A stretch of DNA of 64,000 nt, taken from contig OX465118.1 in the NCBI GenBank assembly GCA_949987565.1, positions 3,128,538 to 3,192,537 on the forward strand, given 5' to 3'. Position numbers and translations under genes: made by a program. Positions 1 to 9,800 of the stretch are shown here, piece by piece. Source of the stretch: Luidia sarsii (Eukaryota > Echinodermata > Asteroidea > Paxillosida > Luidiidae). Below the pieces are notes generated by a model. It saw only the letters and a list, made by a program, of their open reading frames with translations, ran no database searches and was not told the origin of the DNA. Every line of letters begins with the position of its first letter. Position 1 is the first letter of the stretch.

Positions 1-173
1 TACTTCAACGAACCAAGGCTTTCAGTGTACCGCAGTTGGCAGACTTCATGTGTACATTTCTTCAGGACCATTTCCACCAACGACTGGTAGATGCTTCTAA
101 TGGCAGACTTGACTATGTTGTAACATCAAGGTTCATGCCTACAGACAAGATATCCATAAATGATATCAAAGAG
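1..173 (+). CDS. SWIM zinc-finger transposase-like protein, exon (5' partial)
   Basis: Open frame from base 3 to a splice donor (GAG|GTATTT, donor GT at 174-175), ending in phase 0. It encodes about 57 residues, including ADFMCTFLQDHF and TSRFMPTDKISINDIKE. This resembles the segment just before the SWIM finger in MULE-type transposases and their derivatives. The frame is open to the window edge, so the gene probably starts upstream. A possible acceptor (TTTCAG, ending at 24) would instead make this a short exon starting at 25. The phase matches the exon at 825 exactly, which is the main support for it being coding. Family assignment rests on recognition of pattern, not on a search. Confidence 0.6.
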
Positions 174-228
174 GTATTTAGAGTGGTAACTGTTCTTCTT
201 TGGATCGCACCTTTGCCTAAAAGCATCA

Positions 229-574
229 AATTCAGTGGAAAGATTGCAGTGACACTATGTATCTTCTCTTTCAAGAAGTGTGGCTATGAAAAGAGCTGGT
301 AACTCAACGTTTCGGGTAGTATGTACTCTGCCCGTCGTCAGGAGACTGCTGGATTCCAACCATCCCCAGTGTATAAAAGGTTGGTGGAGGCGCTGAGGTG
401 TGGAGAATCTTTCCGCCCAGTGCAGTCACCGGAGCGTGCAGGATATTCCTGCCACAGACCACCGGAGCAAGAAGGAGTTCACTGGAGTGTGTCATACTAC
501 CGGCTCTTTTCAGAGCCACACTTCTTGAAAGAGAAGATATAGACATGGTGTCACCGCAATCTTTCCACTAAGTT
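229..574. mobile_element. Inverted-repeat element in intron 1, Penelope-like terminal region
   Basis: Two arms of about 72-76 bp (229-300 and 499-574) are reverse complements with a few mismatches. They share AGTGGAAAGATTGC, TCTTCTCTTTCAAGAAGTG and AAAAGAGC on opposite strands. The ~200 bp between them contains, on the minus strand, a hammerhead-like core (see 303-344). Penelope-like elements are known to carry hammerhead motifs in their terminal repeats, so I read this as a solo or rearranged terminal region of such an element in the intron of the SWIM gene. The inverted arrangement is clear from the sequence; the family is inference. No target-site duplication is obvious. Confidence 0.6.
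303..344 (-). other. Hammerhead-ribozyme-like motif
   Basis: Read on the minus strand: CTC (possible stem I), CTGACGA (matches the CUGANGA core), a GGG...CCC stem II, then GAAAC-GTT and GAG, which can pair with CTC. Stem III would be only A-C/G-U with no loop, the minimal type described in Penelope-like elements that is thought to need a dimer to cut. One cytosine at the base of stem II looks unpaired, so activity is uncertain. Core positions are CTGACGA at 341-335 and GAAACGTT at 314-307. Confidence 0.45.
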
Positions 575-824
575 CTCCACCATGCAAACCTTCAAGTCTT
601 ATCTAGCATCAAATTCACTTTGTATGACATTGCTGTTTAAATGTGCTGATATCTGCATGATACTAAACATGATGTGCAACTGCTGCTGTATGTTGCTACT
701 TTTTGGAAATGCTTTCTTAAACATATTGTTGATGATATCACAATGCACAACCCTCCATAATTTATATCTGAAATGTGTGTTTCTATCATCTTAAGTCAAT
801 CTGAAATCTAATATTCGATTTCAG

Positions 825-1032
825 ATATCTTCCACTGAGTTTGAAGTGGGCAGCAAAAATGGGACTTACCACGTCAATATGCAAGTCGGACACTGTACGT
901 GTCCTGTTGGGAAAACTGGTGGCCCATGCAAACACCAGGCAGCAGTGGTGAAGCACTATCAGAAGTCGTCCACAAACTTTGTCCCTATCTGCAATCCACA
1001 GATGAGGCAGCTCCTGCACAAAATAGCAACAG
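825..1032 (+). CDS. SWIM zinc-finger exon
   Basis: Internal exon with acceptor ATTTCAG ending at 824 and donor ACAG|GTATGA at 1033. It enters in phase 0 and leaves with one extra base. It encodes about 69 residues with a clear SWIM finger, CTCPVGKTGGPCKH (CxC-x8-CxH; first Cys codon at 894, His codon at 933). SWIM fingers coordinate zinc and bind DNA or protein; they occur in MULE transposases and in MEKK1-type and nuclear proteins. The flanking YHVNMQVGHC and HQAAVVKHYQKSS fit the usual pattern around this finger. Both neighbouring exons join in frame, so this is the best-supported coding piece in the window. Confidence 0.75.
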
Positions 1033-1210
1033 GTATGATTTCTTCCCTGATTTACATGTGATTTAATCTAAGCATGTGGGTAAATTGTTACACAATTGTA
1101 GCATAAAACAGCTTTGGGTACATGCATGGCTCCTTCCTTCGCATGCCTCTTCATCCATGGGTGACCTTGAAGAACGCACGTTGAAGACGGCACCTTGTCT
1201 CCCATGGATA

Positions 1211-1419
1211 TGGTGGAGATACATCAATGACATTTTTCATCTGGATTAGGGATAGTACCGGTAGCAGTTTAGGTGATTTGACTACATCAGTTCCTTCCAC
1301 AGGAGTATCAAGTTTTCATTGGTCAGGAGTACTCATCCCATCGGACGCACTTTCTGGATGTCACCATATGGAAAGACACCGATACACTAACCACTGATTT
1401 GTTTACTTAACCCACAGAC
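1211..1419 (+). pseudogene. Penelope-like reverse transcriptase fragment, broken
   Basis: Lies in intron 2. One frame from 1211 reads WWRYINDIF, matching the catalytic RYIDDIF region of Penelope-like reverse transcriptases with the first Asp replaced by Asn, and meets a stop at 1247. A second frame around 1280-1320 reads DYISSFHRSIKFS. A third from 1351 reads FLDVTIWKDTDTLTTDLFT, then a stop at 1408, then PTD. These three pieces follow the order of the conserved palm-to-thumb region of that family, but are separated by frameshifts and lack part of the sequence. It is a dead relic. No GIY-YIG endonuclease domain is visible nearby. Confidence 0.65.
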
Positions 1420-1635
1420 AGTGCCATTATTCGAATTTAGAGTTGTGAAACAAATGTGTGGCACAAAAATATCTGCAGTTATTGATAGGATTTAGAATAT
1501 CTAGAGGGGTGGTAAAGGTAAAAATAAGTAGTTACGATCACACACTGACACACTACATATGTAATTTACATTACCTACAAGGCCACATGGCATTGTTTGC
1601 AGTTACTTAACTTTTGTGCTGTTTTATCTCGGAAG

Positions 1636-2075
1636 GTGACACAACAACTGAAGAGAAGATTCGTCAAGTCTGTGAAGATATCATCCACAGGATGCAAAAG
1701 GAGCCTGATGTGATGCAGCATGCTGTTAATTCTTTTGTAGAAAACTATGATAAAATTACAACTTCATCACACTTGTGCTCCGCCTTGTACACATTTGGCA
1801 AATATCACGGAGCCGCTTCTTCACGAAAGAGAGCCCAAAAAATGACAAAGAGGTCAGTGAAGAGATTGTGTAGAGACAGGAAGATGGGTGTCCAGCCAAC
1901 ATCCACAGCAAGTAGGAGACCTCACAAGGGTAGAGGATGTCGGCGAATCACTGCTGGTCGCCCAACAAAGGTATCTGATACTGCAGAGCATGGGTATGCA
2001 GTCAGTGCAACCACCCCAGAGATCTGTGATGCCCATCAGAAGACGACAACGACCTGCGCCTCACAGCTTAAGTAA
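1636..2075 (+). CDS. SWIM protein C-terminal exon
   Basis: Acceptor GGAAG ends at 1635, and the two bases GT complete the Gly codon begun by the previous exon. The frame reads DTTTEEKIRQVCEDIIHRM and continues to a TAA at 2073-2075. The first ~60 residues look like a helical domain following the SWIM finger. The tail is basic (SSRKRAQKMTKRSVKRL) with GVQPTSTASRR and TAGRPTK, a plausible nuclear-localisation or DNA-contact tail. In the +1 frame, RRRQRPAPHSLSNAAQ and QCIGKSHSAK (stop at 2124) look like a better continuation, so a one-base shift around 2005-2040 is suspected. No other downstream exon was recognised. Confidence 0.6.
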
Positions 2076-3302
2076 TGCTGCGCAAAATAACCAATGTATT
2101 GGAAAATCACATAGCGCAAAGTAAATTTTGATGCACTATCTTGCACAGCTATATACCAACTAATATCACAGGTCCTAAAAGCTCAGTCACTTGAAACATT
2201 TTTGGCCAGTTGTTAGTTTCAATGGATGTTCATTGTGGAAGGTGTACTGCACAGGTTGGACTTACAAGCATATACAATGTGAAAGAATCTACCTGTATTT
2301 CTGAATTGTAACCAAGTTTCTTTGGCTGCCATACATACTGATTAATCATCGAGCCAAGTAAAGTTGAATCAAAGTTGTTGTTTTTTCGGACCAATGAAAA
2401 ACCCGCACCTTTTAGCTGAAAAATTGACAATATAAATAAAACAAAATGAAATAAAATAGGATGTCAGGAATCAGTAGGTACATGCACCGGGGATTTTACT
2501 TGTGTGCTCAATTATATTCGAGGCTAGTATTTAAGTGGTACAATAACATTTATTTGGTGTGGAGTTTCACACACCACGTAATGTACCGTACAAGCCTACA
2601 AGGTTTACTGAATTATGTCACTTGAAACAGTGAAGCTATACAAAAACTTATTCAAACTTTGTATGTTTCCCAGTTACAGAAAATGTAATAAAAGATTGCT
2701 GTGTAACAAATGTTTTGGACATAATCGGATACAGCATAAACTTGAAGTACATGTACATGTACATAATGTACAGTGTAAATGTTTTTCTTTACTTGACAGC
2801 CATTTATCATGCACAGGATTTTGCATCTTGTATGCCTATACAATACTTGTTTACAGGAAACAAACACAAATCAAGAATTGTGTTGGCCATGCGAGTGGAA
2901 TGTACACTATGATACAATTCTTTTGCCTGTTGAAGTAAAAAAGAAACATTAAGTTTGATATTTGGGAATAAATTAAAATAATTATGAAAAAGTGTAAAAC
3001 ATTAGAAAAAAGTAAGATAGGCCATGGGAAGGAAATCGGTTCCTAACTTCAATTAAAAAAAATGATATGACCATGGAGGAAGGCATGAGTGCCTCTCCTT
3101 AAGGAAAATGTTTGGGAGGATGTTTTCTTTCAATTTGCAAATTCGATGACAGTTTTTGGCAAATGTTGTAAAGGTTTTATGGGTTTAAATTGTCATTAAA
3201 CATCAGAGAGCTAGACTCAAAGAAGAATGTTCTAGTGTTTATTACACCGTAATGATTTACGCTTGGAACTAACTCGAACCATGCTTGAACTCGTCCTTTT
3301 CA
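2076..3302. other. AT-rich intergenic or 3' flank, no gene seen
   Basis: Follows the SWIM gene. AATAAA at 2435-2440 is a possible polyadenylation signal, about 360 bases after the stop codon. A short (ACATGT)n palindromic run lies at 2747-2762. Open frames here are short, AT-rich and overlapping, and none has a recognisable domain or splice context. Confidence 0.4.
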
Positions 3303-3332
3303 GTCAAGTGATTAAAAGTCAAGTGATTAAAA
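3303..3332 (+). repeat. Two-copy 15 bp tandem repeat
   Basis: GTCAAGTGATTAAAA occurs twice back to back. Confidence 0.9.
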
Positions 3333-4386
3333 GCCTTAAAGGTCAACTGAAGTGTAAAAATTAGAAAATCCTGATTTGTGGCATTAAATATGTTCATTGG
3401 TACATTATAATTCCAGATCAAACATAAATTTTGTGTTTCAGGCTAGAAGCCTTTTTTAATTAATTAAAATTATGCTCGTAGTTATTGAGGGCGCTGTTCT
3501 TTACGTCACTGGATGAACGCAAAGATTTTTTTCTCTCTCCGCGAAAGCCGTTCCCTGACGCGTTCAGTAGATAATGCACGTTTTTCTGAGCGTAGCACCA
3601 GTCTTTTTCTCGGCGAGAAAAACGTGACAATTTTGAATTCTCAGTCGATAACAAGGATAGAGATTCTGAAAATAGTTTTCCTTTGGCCACAGACGGGAAC
3701 ACGTTGCCAAACCATACACGTATGAGCCCGGATGGTCTCCGTGAAAACAAGCTTCGAAATGGACACTGCACTGCACGATTTGACGGGTCGGATTATTTCG
3801 GTCGTGTTAGCGTGATTTTGATGTCCAAATGCGGCTTATTCTAGGATCGTCAGGGAATAAATACATGTTTATTCCACTGCTGCAATCTTCAACAACGAAT
3901 CTGGCTGGCGTGTCAACGGGTTTGTCGATATTTACACCCGAAATCGGTTCTCTTGAAAAACGTGCACTGACTGATGTTGGTACATGTATACGAACGTTCC
4001 GATCCCCGACAAGAGTAATGGACCGAGTCTTCATCCGCTGACGTCACCAAGGACGTCCTCCACTGGGCGTGGCTGCTCCCCCTTCCAATCTTAAATAAAA
4101 AAATTATACTCTTTCCCATAGTTTAAAATTCGGGGAAAATGCATGGATGTATTTTACTGACACCATAGTATTATTTGAAATAATAAAAAAAATACTGTAC
4201 TGTAGTGCCAGCCAGCGAACAGCGAAAAGCACAAGGTCCTAGTAAAATAGCCATGAACTTTGCAACTTCTATTCGATTAAGTGCAGTCTGCGACAAATAT
4301 ACTGTACAGGGGGACTATACCACTTGAAGCATGATTGAAGCATTGTTGAAGCTTGGAGGAGGTTAAAGCTAGGAATAGACTTTTTT
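3333..4386. other. Non-coding stretch, nothing recognised
   Basis: Opposed short open frames overlap at 3460-3776 and 3807-4119 without any domain. A moderately GC-rich, CpG-bearing segment (about 3500-4080) sits between AT-rich flanks and might be an old repeat, but I see no terminal repeats or coding signal. Confidence 0.3.
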
Positions 4387-4517
4387 GGCCGTGTCCGAAA
4401 CGGGCTTCCAGAGCTACGGCTACGGCTATTGTCTTCGCATCCCAGTGTGTTTCCAATGGAGCGAAGATCTAGCCGAAGATCTAGCCGTAGCTCTAGACAA
4501 CAGATTCGGACACGGCC
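4387..4517. mobile_element. MITE-like palindromic element
   Basis: Perfect 13 bp terminal inverted repeats GGCCGTGTCCGAA (4387-4399) and its reverse complement (4505-4517). A second inner inverted pair AGAGCTACGGCT (4410-4421) matches 4483-4494. The element is 131 bp with no coding capacity, typical of a non-autonomous DNA transposon or foldback element. The target-site duplication is not resolved. Confidence 0.7.
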
Positions 4518-4560
4518 TTAGTTTCTGCCAGCGAATATAATTATAACGTACGTGAACTAT

Positions 4561-4656
4561 GTCAGTGACCTGAGATATGAATTGTTCATATATTTTGTGC
4601 ACGTCCTATGGGCCCATACAAATAATAGGAATAATTCATATAATCGGGTCACTGAC
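4561..4656. repeat. Imperfect hairpin / foldback sequence
   Basis: GTCAGTGACC (4561-4570) is the reverse complement of GGTCACTGAC (4647-4656). ATATGAATT (4574-4582) also pairs with AATTCATAT (4632-4640). It could be a very short MITE or a remnant of a longer foldback element. Confidence 0.55.
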
Positions 4657-4659
4657 AAT

Positions 4660-4890
4660 GGGTACGTTCGGACAGCGTTTTAAATTCGCGCAAACTACCG
4701 TTTTAACACCATCGGTTTTAAAGAAAGTGTGTTAGTTCAAACTGCTGTTAGGACACAATTGCCTTTCGACATCCGGTTGCCGTAGTACGCTGTATAAACG
4801 CACAGAGTTCTAAATTTACGACTTGCCCCTGTGGTTAGAAGACGTTTTAACTCGATTGGTTTTAAACTAACACGCTGTCTGAACGTAGCC
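4660..4890. mobile_element. Terminal-inverted-repeat element
   Basis: The left end GGTACGTTCGGACAGCGT (from 4661) is matched by ACGCTGTCTGAACGTAGCC (4872-4890) on the other strand, with two mismatches in about 18 bp. Inside, CGTTTTAAC...GGTTTTAAA occurs twice in direct orientation (about 4699-4722 and 4843-4866). About 230 bp, no coding capacity; a likely non-autonomous DNA transposon. Confidence 0.55.
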
Positions 4891-5479
4891 ATAGTTTACG
4901 TACGTCATTATGTGGTAAGGAAACAAATCGCGGCCAGGAGAGCTGCGTACAGGCTCGTACACTCGTACAGTACGAACGAACGAAGTGTGTGGTATGGCAG
5001 CGATGCGGTCTGCGAGCCGTGTACAGCTTGCACCCGGCATTTTGTGCCCTTGTGCCGCGGTCTGCGAGCGTTTGGCCCGGATCTCTGCCTGGAGCCTTAT
5101 AGGCTTGGACCAAGATGTATTTTGTGAGTGCGTTCTCGATATGGACTCAACTTGGATACATTATAATGCTGTGGATCGACTCCCTAATAATTCCCTAATT
5201 AAACGAGATATAATTAAATGAAATTGAAGTTTAATTATAATTCTACAGAAAGACCACTAGCACTGAATGACTTAGTTGAGATTGCACAAGCCACCGGCAT
5301 TTATTCGTCACACTTGAGAGTCTTTTGTTAAAAGAGGCTACTCCCTATTAGTGCGCACCGCCGTCCACGCCTCAGAGCATTTTTGTAGGAAAATTGTGCA
5401 GTAAAACTGGGAGGGAAGTCAAGGAGGGAGGGACCGTAAGTCCTTCAGTGCTAAACTTAAATATTATTTCATTACATCT
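4891..5479. other. GC-rich patch then AT-rich sequence, no gene assigned
   Basis: Bases 4930-5130 are GC- and CpG-rich and open in several frames on both strands, for example from the ATG at 4994. The encoded peptides show no domain, and the frames contradict each other. It could be a promoter-proximal CpG patch or an old repeat. Bases 5180-5250 are AT-rich with TAATTA-type motifs. Confidence 0.3.
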
Positions 5480-5738
5480 CTCTGCCTTTGAGAAAGGTCC
5501 TGCTAGGATCGAAACGTCAGGCCCACTAAATTTTAGACGTCTCGTTTAATTAGGAAATTCTACCTCAAAGCCACAGCACTTCGGCCTGACTTGAGATATT
5601 TAGAGCAACTGCAAAAATTGCCAATACCAGCAGAATAGAGTTTCTGTAAGAAACGACATTTTTTCCATTAAGTTGAAACATCTTAAAATTTAGTGGGCCT
5701 GACGTTTCGATCCTAGCAGGACCTTTCTCAAAGGCAGA
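5480..5738. mobile_element. Inverted-repeat element with 56 bp arms
   Basis: The arms 5480-5536 and 5683-5738 are near-perfect reverse complements with a ~146 bp spacer. Each arm contains CCTTTGAGAAAGG (itself a hairpin), TCCTGCTAGGA and GATCGAAACGTCAGG. The CGAAACGTC block resembles the 3' half of the hammerhead-type motif seen at 303-344, but CTGANGA is missing. This could be paired terminal sequences of a Penelope-like element or an unrelated foldback transposon. Confidence 0.6.
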
Positions 5739-5763
5739 GTGACAAGGACAACACAGATACATG

Positions 5764-5945
5764 TACACGAAGGAAGGGGGAAGAGAGTGAAAAGGACACG
5801 GATGAGAAACAAAGGAAAAAGAGTAAAGCTTGTAGGGTGAGATCAAAGGGAAGGGCAAGGAGTAGGGTAAGGATTAGTGAAAAGAGGGGGAAAGATCAAA
5901 GAGAGAAGTGTGAAGGAGTGAACAAAAAAGAAGGATTATCAGAAA
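5764..5945 (+). repeat. Purine-rich tract before the array
   Basis: The plus strand is strongly biased to A and G over ~180 bases (runs such as GGAAGGGGGAAGAGAG and AAAAGAGGGGGAAAGA). No coding pattern. Such strand asymmetry can favour triplex or unusual structure; here it lies within 100 bp of the left edge of the satellite. Confidence 0.6.
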
Positions 5946-6041
5946 GCTGTGGTTGAATAGTCCGAAGACGCTTCATCCACATTTTCTCACGGCTTAGACG
6001 GACAGCATTACCAACTCTACATGAGATGAGGTATAATAATG

Positions 6042-6874
6042 ATTGTAGAATAAGTGAAGCTTGGGACCACCAGAGTGTTCAGTGTTTGGAGAGCAACACA
6101 CGAGTTACTGCACGTTGCTCACAATCGTCTCGAACGACACCTTCCAGAGAAATATCGCCCAACCCGTCACTTTAGCCGTTGTTTTGAAATTAATCCGCCC
6201 AATGATAGTTTAAAAAAATACATATACCTCTGACCCTCTATCGCCAACTTCCATCTCTCTCTTTTCAGCATCAATACGTCACCAACAATATTTGATCTGA
6301 TTATCAAATCAAAATTTAGACAATTCACTGTGCGACCGATAATTATCCATCAATAACGCGAACTACTTTGCGTGTATGTGTGACGGATGGCACCCAAGCA
6401 AGTTGGCGGAAGCATGACCATTAGTTGGGGATAGCGCCCCCAATACACAGCCTATCAAAGAAACCAAAATACTTCGTTTTGATATAACAGCGTACGTCAG
6501 TGAAAGAATACATTTCACTTTTGATCAGTCCTCTACACAAGTACATTTTCAAGGGATAATTTCCACCGAATTTGCGACACTCCCGGATTGAAAACAAAAT
6601 GATTCTACGTTAATTCACTTGATTTTTATAGTCGTTCTTGTTGGTGTTTTTGAGGGGTTGTTGCTTGTTTCTTTGGGCTTCGGTAGTCTGCCATATTTTT
6701 ATACAACTTTGTTTCAATGAGGGGTCTTTGGAGGGTAATTAACCGATTCATTGTAGAATAAGTGAAGCTTAAGCCAACCTGGGGGTTCCGTGATGGCAAC
6801 TTGCAAATACAGAATGTTGAGTTTCCTGCTTGAACGGCTTTTTTTTTAATCGGGGCCTTTGGACTCTAAATAAC
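6042..6874 (+). repeat. First, truncated monomer at the array edge
   Basis: Homology starts abruptly at ATTGTAGAATAAGTG. Compared with the next copy it lacks 110 bp (equivalent to 6928-7037): CAGTGTTTG joins directly to GAGAGCAAC. Both breakpoints share TTG, consistent with a microhomology deletion. It also has CCACCAGAG in place of CCACCCGAG. Confidence 0.85.
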
Positions 6875-9800
6875 TGATACATTGTAGAATAAGTGAAGCT
6901 TGGGACCACCCGAGTGTTCAGTGTTTGATTTCGGGTGTAATTTGGTACATATTGGGGCTTAAAATATGCGGCTATTTGAATTTGCTGTGGAAGAATAGGG
7001 ATGCTTCCCAAAATCCTCGTCGATGAAAATCGACTTGGAGAGCATCACACGAGTTACTGCACTTTGCTCACAATCGTCTCGAACGACACCTTCCAGAGAA
7101 ATATCGCCCAAACCCCGTCTCTTTAGCCGTTGTTTTGAAATTAATCCGCCCAATGATAGTTTTAAAAAATACAATACCTCTGACCCTCTATCGCCAACTT
7201 CCATCTCTCTCTTTTTAGCATCAATACGTCACCAACAATATTTGATCTGATTATCAAATCAAATTTAAACAATTCACTGTGCGACCGATAATCATCCATC
7301 AATAACGCGAACTACTTTGCGTGTGTGTGTGACGGATGGCACCCAAGCAAACTGGCGGAAGCATGACCGTTAGTTCGGAATAGCGCCCCCAATACACAGC
7401 CTATCAAAGAAACCAGAATACTTCGTTTTGATATAACAGCGTACGTCAGTGAAAGAATACATTTCACTTTTGATCAGTCCTCTACACAAGTACATTTTCA
7501 AGGGATAATTTCCACTGAAATTGCGACACTCCGGGATTGAAAACAAAATGATTCTACGTTAATTCACTTGATTTTTATATTCGTTCTTGTTGGTATTTTT
7601 GAGGGGTTGTTGCTTGTTTCTTTGGGCTTCGGTAGTCTGCCATATTTTTATACAACTTTGTTTCAATGAGGGGTCTTTGGAGGGTAATTAACCGATACAT
7701 TGTAGAATAAGTGAAGCTTAGGCCAACCTGGGGGTTCCGTGATGGCAACTTGCAAATACAGAATGTTGAGTTTCCTGCTTGAACGGCTTTTTTTTTAATC
7801 GGGGCCTTTGGACTCTAAATAACTGATACATTGTAGAATAAGTGAAGCTTGGGACCACCCGAGTGTTCAGTGTTTGATTTCGGGTGTAATTTGGTACATA
7901 TTGGGGCTTGAAATATGGCGCTATTTGAATTTGCTGTGGAAGAATTGGGATGCTTCCCGAAATCCTCGTCGATGAAAATCGGCTTGGAGAGCAACACACG
8001 AGTTACTGCACTTTGCTCACAATCGTCTCGAACGACACCTTCCAGAGAAATATCGCCCAACCCGTCACTTTAGCCGTTGTTTTGAAATTAATCCGCCCAA
8101 TGATAGTTTAAAAAATACATATACCTCTGACCCTCTATCGCCAACTTCCATCTCTCTCTTTTCAGCATCAATACGTCACCAACAATATTTGATCTGATTA
8201 TCAAATCAAATTTACACAATTCACTGTGCGACCGATAATTATCCATCAATAACGCGAACTACTTTGCGTGTGTGTGTGACGGATGGCACCCAAGCAAGTT
8301 GGCGGAAGCATGACCGTTAGTTCGGAATAGCGCCCCCAATACACAGCCTATCAAAGAAACCAGAATACTTCGTTTTGATATAGCAGCGTACGTCAGTGAA
8401 AGAATACATTTCACTTTTGATCAGTCCTCTACACAAGTACATTTTCAAGGGATAATTTCCACCGAATTTGCGACACTCCCGGATTGAAAACAAAATGATT
8501 CTACGTTAATTCACTTGATTTTTATAGTCGTTCTTGTTGGTGTTTTTGAGGGTTTGTTGCTTGTTTCTTTGGGCTTCGGTAGTCTGCCATATTTTTTATA
8601 CAACTTTGTTTCAATGAGGGGTCTTTGGAGGGTAATTAACCGATACATTGTAGAATAAGTGAAGCTTAAGCCAACCTGGGGGTTCCGTGATGGCAACTTG
8701 CAAATACAGAATATTGAGTTTCCTGCTTGAACGGCTTTTTTTTAATCGGGGCCTTTGGACTCTAAATAACTGATACATTGTAGAATAAGTGAAGCTTGGG
8801 ACCACCCGAGTGTTCAGTGTTTGATTTCGGGTGTAATTTGGTACATATTGGGGCTTAAAATATGCCGCTATTTGAATTTGCTGTGGAAGAATAGGGATGC
8901 TTCCCAAAATCCTCGTCGATGAAAATCGGCTTGGAGAGCATCACACGAGTTACTGCACTTTGCTCACAATCGTCTCGAACGACACCTTCCAGAGAAATAT
9001 CGCCCAAACCCCGTCTCTTTAGCCGTTGTTTTGAAATTAATCCGCCCAATGATAGTTTACAAAAATACAATACCTCTGACCCTCTATCGCCAACTTCCAT
9101 CTCTCTCTTTTTAGCATCAATACGTCACCAACAATATTTGATCTGATTATCAAATCAAATTTAAACAATTAACTGTGCGACCGATAATCATCCATCAATA
9201 ACGCGAACTACTTTGCGTGTATGTGTGACGGATGGCACCCAAGCAAGTTGGCGGAAGCATGACCGTTAGTTCGGAATAGCGCCCCAAATACACAGACAAT
9301 CAAAGAAACCAGAATACTTCGTTTTGATATAACAGCGTACGTCAGTGAAAGAATACATTTCACTTTTGATCAGTCCTCTACACAAGTACATTTTCAAGGG
9401 ATAATTTCCACCGAATTTGCGACACTCCCGGATTGAAAACAAAATGATTCTACGTTAATTCACTTGATTTTTATAGTCGTTCTTGTTGGTGTTTTTGAGG
9501 GTTTGTTGCTTGTTTCTTTGGGCTTCGGTAGTCTGCCATATTTTTTATACAACTTTGTTTCAATGAGGGGTCTTTGGAGGGTAATTAACCGATACATTGT
9601 AGAATAAGTGAAGCTTAAGCCAACCTGGGGGTTCCGTGATGGCAACTTGCAAATACAGAATATTGAGTTTCCTGCTTGAACGGCTTTTTTTTAATCGGGG
9701 CCTTTGGACTCTAAATAACTGATACATTGTAGAATAAGTGAAGCTTGGGACCACCCGAGTGTTCAGTGTTTGATTTCGGGTGTAATTTGGTACATATTGG

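Noticed and set aside
2615..2938. 107 residue ORF
   Set aside because: AT-rich, overlapped by open frames on both strands, no domain and no splice or promoter context.
4831..5221. Opposed ORFs in the GC-rich patch
   Set aside because: Both strands are open because stop codons are rare in GC-rich DNA; no recognisable protein and no supporting splice sites.
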